64,000 bases of DNA from Marmoricola sp. OAE513 (lineage in GTDB: Bacteria; Actinomycetota; Actinomycetes; Propionibacteriales; Nocardioidaceae). A program made the position numbers and the translations under genes. The notes under the pieces are model-generated. The model worked only from the letters and a program-made list of their open reading frames with translations. It did not search any database and had not been told where the DNA came from. Shown here piece by piece: positions 61,342 through 64,000 of this stretch. Position 1 is the stretch's first letter. Every line of letters starts with the position of its first letter. The DNA is taken from positions 124,001-188,000 of the forward strand of contig NZ_JBEPOC010000001.1 of NCBI RefSeq assembly GCF_040546585.1. The letters run 5' to 3'.

Positions 61342-62166
61342 CTAGGGCTGGTGACCGGTAGCGACCGGTCTGCTCGGGTCAGCGACCCACTCGCTCCACG
61401 AACCCGGGTAGAGAGCCGCCTCGATCCCGGCGTGCGCCAGCGCCAGGATGTCGTGGGTGGCAGTGACGCCCGACCCGCAGTAGACGCCGACCTCGGCGCC
61501 CGACGCGACACCCGCGGCCTGGTAGAGCGCGGCGATCTCGGTCCCGCTGCGGAAGCTGCCGTCGACGCGCAGGTTGGTGCCGGTCGGCACGTTGAGAGCG
61601 CCGGGGACGTGCCCGGCGACCGGGTCGACGGGCTCGGTCTCACCGGCGTACCGGTCGGCGTTGCGGGCGTCGATCAGGACCCTACGGTCGGCGAAGGCCA
61701 GGACCTCGTCGGTCTCGATGACGGGAAGAACCCCGGGGCCGGGCTGGAAGTCCCCGGTGTGCGGAAGGCGCATCCCGTCCTCGACCTCGCCCCCGGCGGC
61801 GACCCACGCGGACCAGCCACCGTCGAGAACCCGGACGTCCGGATGGCCGTGGTGCTTGAGGAGCCACCAGCACCGTGCGGCTGCCCGGCCCTCCCAGTCG
61901 TCGTACACGACCACGGGCCGCTCGGCGAAGACGCCGACGCTGCGCATGGCCGCGCCGAACGCCTCCGGGTCGGGCAGCGGGTGCCGACCGCGCTCCCCCG
62001 GAGGCGCCGCGAGCGCGGTGTCCAGGTCGACGTACAGGGCGTGCGGGACGTGCCCCTCGACGTACACGGCCACGCCGCCGGGACCCCCCATCCGGTAGCG
62101 GACGTCCAGGACGGTGACGCGGCCGAGGAGCGCGTCGAGTTCGGCCGGTGTGACGAGAGGGCTCAT
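61342..62166 (-). CDS. Thiosulfate/3-mercaptopyruvate sulfurtransferase (two rhodanese domains)
   Basis: A 274-residue enzyme with an inactive N-terminal rhodanese domain (about 5-125, with VYDDWEGRAAARCWWLL) and an active C-terminal one (about 145-270). The active-site loop is YCGSGVTATHD, Cys near residue 229; CGSGVT is the loop seen in mercaptopyruvate sulfurtransferases and in some thiosulfate enzymes. It moves sulfane sulfur to thiols or cyanide. ATG at 62166 with the ribosome site GGGGAGGA; it is divergent from thymidine kinase with only 16 bp between the starts, so the two promoters must overlap the genes. Confidence 0.9.
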   Translation of the reverse strand: MSPLVTPAELDALLGRVTVLDVRYRMGGPGGVAVYVEGHVPHALYVDLDTALAAPPGERGRHPLPDPEAFGAAMRSVGVFAERPVVVYDDWEGRAAARCWWLLKHHGHPDVRVLDGGWSAWVAAGGEVEDGMRLPHTGDFQPGPGVLPVIETDEVLAFADRRVLIDARNADRYAGETEPVDPVAGHVPGALNVPTGTNLRVDGSFRSGTEIAALYQAAGVASGAEVGVYCGSGVTATHDILALAHAGIEAALYPGSWSEWVADPSRPVATGHQP

Positions 62167-62182
62167 GGCACAATCCTCCCCG

Positions 62183-62836
62183 ATGGCTGAACTCCACTTC
62201 TTCACCGGCACGATGGACTCCGGGAAGAGCACGCTCGCGCTGCAGACCAACCACAACCACGCGGCTCGTGGTCGGATCGGCCGGATCTTCACCACCCACG
62301 ACAGGGCCGGCGAGGCCATCCTCTCCTCACGCCTCGGACTGGAGCACGACGCCCTCGAGGTCACGCCTGACTTCGACTTCTGGCACTACGTCGTGGACTC
62401 CTTGACGCACGGCGCCCGGATCGACTTCCTGATCTGCGACGAGGCCCAGTTCTACGCCCCCCGCCAGATCGACCAGCTCGCCCGCGTCGTCGACGAGCTC
62501 CAGATCGACGTCTTCGCGTTCGGCATCATGTCGGACTTCCGGACCGAGCTGTTCGACGGATCTCGGCGTCTGGTCGAGCTCGCCGACCGCACCCACGTCC
62601 TCCAGGTCGAGGCGCTCTGCTGGTGCGGGAAGCGCGCGACGCACAACGCGCGCACCGAGAACGGCGAGATGGTCACGGAGGGCGAGGTCATCGTGGTCGG
62701 GGACGTCGACGCGCAGGACGTGGAGCCGGCGGAGGTCGCCTACGAGGTGCTGTGCCGCCAGCACCACCGTCGTCGGATGACCGCAGCGCGTGCGCAGGCC
62801 GTCTCCATGGTCAGCGAGCCCCTGCCCTTCAGCTGA
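62183..62836 (+). CDS. tdk: Thymidine kinase
   Basis: A 217-residue type-II thymidine kinase. P-loop GTMDSGKST (residues 9-17), catalytic base in CDEAQFY (near 86), and zinc-site residues in CWCGKRATHNAR and at the C-terminus (LCRQHH). It phosphorylates thymidine for salvage. The start used is ATG at 62183, which puts the P-loop at the usual distance; another ATG six codons upstream lies inside the sulfurtransferase gene. Its 3' end runs straight into the 32-bp repeat array. Confidence 0.93.
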   Translation: MAELHFFTGTMDSGKSTLALQTNHNHAARGRIGRIFTTHDRAGEAILSSRLGLEHDALEVTPDFDFWHYVVDSLTHGARIDFLICDEAQFYAPRQIDQLARVVDELQIDVFAFGIMSDFRTELFDGSRRLVELADRTHVLQVEALCWCGKRATHNARTENGEMVTEGEVIVVGDVDAQDVEPAEVAYEVLCRQHHRRRMTAARAQAVSMVSEPLPFS

Positions 62837-62841
62837 CCTCC

Positions 62842-62968
62842 CGCCGACCGGGCACAGATGTCCCAGCCCAACCCGCCGACCGGGCACAGATGTCCCAGCC
62901 CAACCCGCCGACCGGGCTCAGATGTCCCGCCCCAACCCGCCGAGCGGGCTCAGATGTCCCAGCACGTC
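62842..62968. repeat. 32-bp tandem repeats, array A (four units)
   Basis: Units start at 62842, 62874, 62906 and 62938, exactly 32 bp apart. Each contains CGCCGACCGGGCWCAGATG followed by TCCC, with small changes. The array begins 5 bp after the tdk stop. Confidence 0.92.
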
Positions 62969-63128
62969 GGGACATCCCAGACCTCTCGGCGTCACCACGC
63001 GGGACATCCCAGACCTCTCGGCGTCACCACGCGGGACATCCCAGACCTCTCGGCGCCACACGGTGGGACATCCCAGACCTCTGGGCGTTACACGGTGGGA
63101 CATCCCGGACCTCTCGGCGTGACGGGTC
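62969..63128. repeat. 32-bp tandem repeats, array B (five units, inverted relative to A)
   Basis: Units start at 62969, 63001, 63033, 63065 and 63097, again 32 bp apart. Each contains GGGACATCCCAGACCTCTCG followed by GCG. The reverse complement of this 23-bp core matches the A core at 18 of 23 positions, so B is a diverged inverted form of A. The last unit overlaps the stop codon of the next gene. Confidence 0.92.
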
Positions 63129-64000
63129 ACTCCGGGGGCGTGCGCTCCGCCAATGCCTCGCGCCAGCGGGGGGTCAGCGGGATCATCCGGCCGAGGTCCG
63201 CGATCACGGCATCGATCTTCTTCGGGCGGGCCGACGCGTCCACGTCGAGCTCGCGGGCGGTCCGGTCCCACAGGGCATCCGCGGCGTCCTTGACGGCGTG
63301 CTTGTCCGGGTCGGCCGCCTTGCGCGCCAGCCGGGGCAGCGACGCAGGAACCGGCAGCGCATCCAAGGAGCCGTGCACCTCGTAACCGCCCGCGGTGATC
63401 GCGTCCCTGATCCGCTGGTTCGAGGCTCGCGCGAACTCGGCCGCCCTGCGGTCCAGCGCGGGCTTGCCCTCGGCCTGACGGCGTGGGGTGAGCGCGTCCC
63501 AGACCAGCGGCCGCAGACCGATTCGGTAGACCGGCGCGGGGACACCCATGAGGTACGGGTTCAACCGGCGCATCACCTCCGCGCTGGCGTAGCCGAGCGA
63601 GGAGTTGTCGAAACGGTGCTGGACGTCGACGGCCAGGCTCGGATCCACCCCGATCGCGCCGGCGAACCGGTTCCAGAGCTCCTCCTTCGGAGCGGTCCGG
63701 TCCGGTGTCGTGATCACGTCGAGCTTGCCGACGCCGGGGTGGGTTCCCCAGCGCTCGAGCATCAGGTCGACCCGCTGGGCCCGGGTGTAGCCCTTGGCAG
63801 CGTGGGTGTTCGCGTCGTCGCGCTTCTGCCGTGACGGGTCGATCCGCTGCAGGTACGTCGACCACGGATCCACGCCGAAGCGCCGTACGTAGGACTGCCA
63901 CTGGGCGGGGATAGCGGCGAACTGGTCACGGACCGTGAGGACGACCTGCACGTCCATGCCCTCCAGCGGAGCCATGAAGGCGTCGACCTGGTGGCGCTTG
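63127..64000 (-). CDS. Sulfotransferase-family-like protein, 5' end outside the window
   Basis: A partial gene: at least 290 codons, with the reading frame still open at base 64000, so the true start and the N-terminal P-loop are not visible. Visible blocks resemble actinobacterial sulfotransferase-like proteins of unknown substrate: VQVVLTVRDQFAAIPAQWQ, then LMLERWGTHPGVGKLDVITTP, PKEELWNRFAGAIGVDPS and NSSLGYASAEVMRRLNPYL. The TVRD-x-x-x-x-P-x-x-WQ segment is the PAPS 3'-phosphate-binding region in the related families. The C-terminal 60 residues are charged and helical. It is convergent with tdk, the repeat arrays lying between them. Confidence 0.6.
   Translation of the reverse strand, partial: KRHQVDAFMAPLEGMDVQVVLTVRDQFAAIPAQWQSYVRRFGVDPWSTYLQRIDPSRQKRDDANTHAAKGYTRAQRVDLMLERWGTHPGVGKLDVITTPDRTAPKEELWNRFAGAIGVDPSLAVDVQHRFDNSSLGYASAEVMRRLNPYLMGVPAPVYRIGLRPLVWDALTPRRQAEGKPALDRRAAEFARASNQRIRDAITAGGYEVHGSLDALPVPASLPRLARKAADPDKHAVKDAADALWDRTARELDVDASARPKKIDAVIADLGRMIPLTPRWREALAERTPPE

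Noticed and set aside
62842-63128. CRISPR array
   Set aside because: The whole 32-bp period repeats, without unique spacers between constant repeats, and no cas genes are present.

Overview
The window is a high-GC actinobacterial chromosome segment, most likely from Nocardioides or a close relative (an inference from content, not a database match). Pointers are the many GTG starts, a nine-gene Mce/YrbE operon without its own ATPase, SepH, an SsgA-like protein, a choice-of-anchor-P type secreted protein, SigE-family sigma factors, and blocks ordered as in Mycobacterium tuberculosis: fadA2/fabG4/htdX, and the run from an RNA methyltransferase through KimA-like transporter, two TrkA proteins, DUF3159, OB-fold, DUF3710, dut, DUF3093, DUF4193 to suhB. 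No tRNA, rRNA, IS element, phage gene or CRISPR array was seen.

Layout. 1-3.4 kb: SIMPL protein, phospholipase-D-like enzyme, SDR plus carboxymuconolactone-decarboxylase-like pair. 3.4-12.1 kb (minus strand): Mce lipid-import operon (yrbEA, yrbEB, mceA-F, Mce-associated protein), preceded by a tandem SCP2 sterol-carrier-like protein and a divergent secreted repeat protein. 14.5-19.5 kb: alkylation-repair glycosylase, ATP-dependent DNA ligase, glycerophosphodiester phosphodiesterase, TetR regulator. 19.6-27.1 kb: thiolase, FabG4-like reductase (frameshifted), HtdX-like dehydratase, secreted protein, TesB, PAC2 protein, HExxH lipoprotein. 27.1-33.4 kb: dxs (frameshifted), SMP-30/strictosidine-synthase-like protein, Nudix hydrolase, an unknown gene under a LexA-like box, a TetR/MpaB-type oxygenase pair around a perfect operator, and an SsgA-like protein. 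33.5-40.4 kb: NatAB-like ABC exporter, small proteins, and two tandem sigma-factor/membrane-propeller pairs. 40.4-49 kb: aconitase and a potassium module (channel-like protein, KimA-like importer, two TrkA proteins, the first frameshifted). 49-64 kb: dut operon, hemH-suhB, MFS, aldonolactone-oxidase-like enzyme, TRIC channel, sepH, acyl-CoA-reductase-like double SDR, sulfurtransferase, thymidine kinase, a 32-bp repeat array and a partial sulfotransferase-like gene.

Main themes. (1) Lipid/sterol uptake and beta-oxidation: Mce importer, SCP2 protein, thiolase, FabG4, HtdX, TesB and acyl-CoA reductase. (2) A potassium module in which the channel-like gene and the KimA-like importer each start from one copy of a 74-bp inverted duplicate that carries the -10 box. 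(3) A pervasive promoter type with a TANNNT hexamer ending 6-7 nt before the start codon, implying leaderless mRNAs. (4) Three core genes (fabG4-like, dxs, trkA-like) each carry one extra base, which looks more like sequencing error than decay. (5) Two different short tandem-repeat arrays at gene ends, one family of which also occurs inside a coding sequence.
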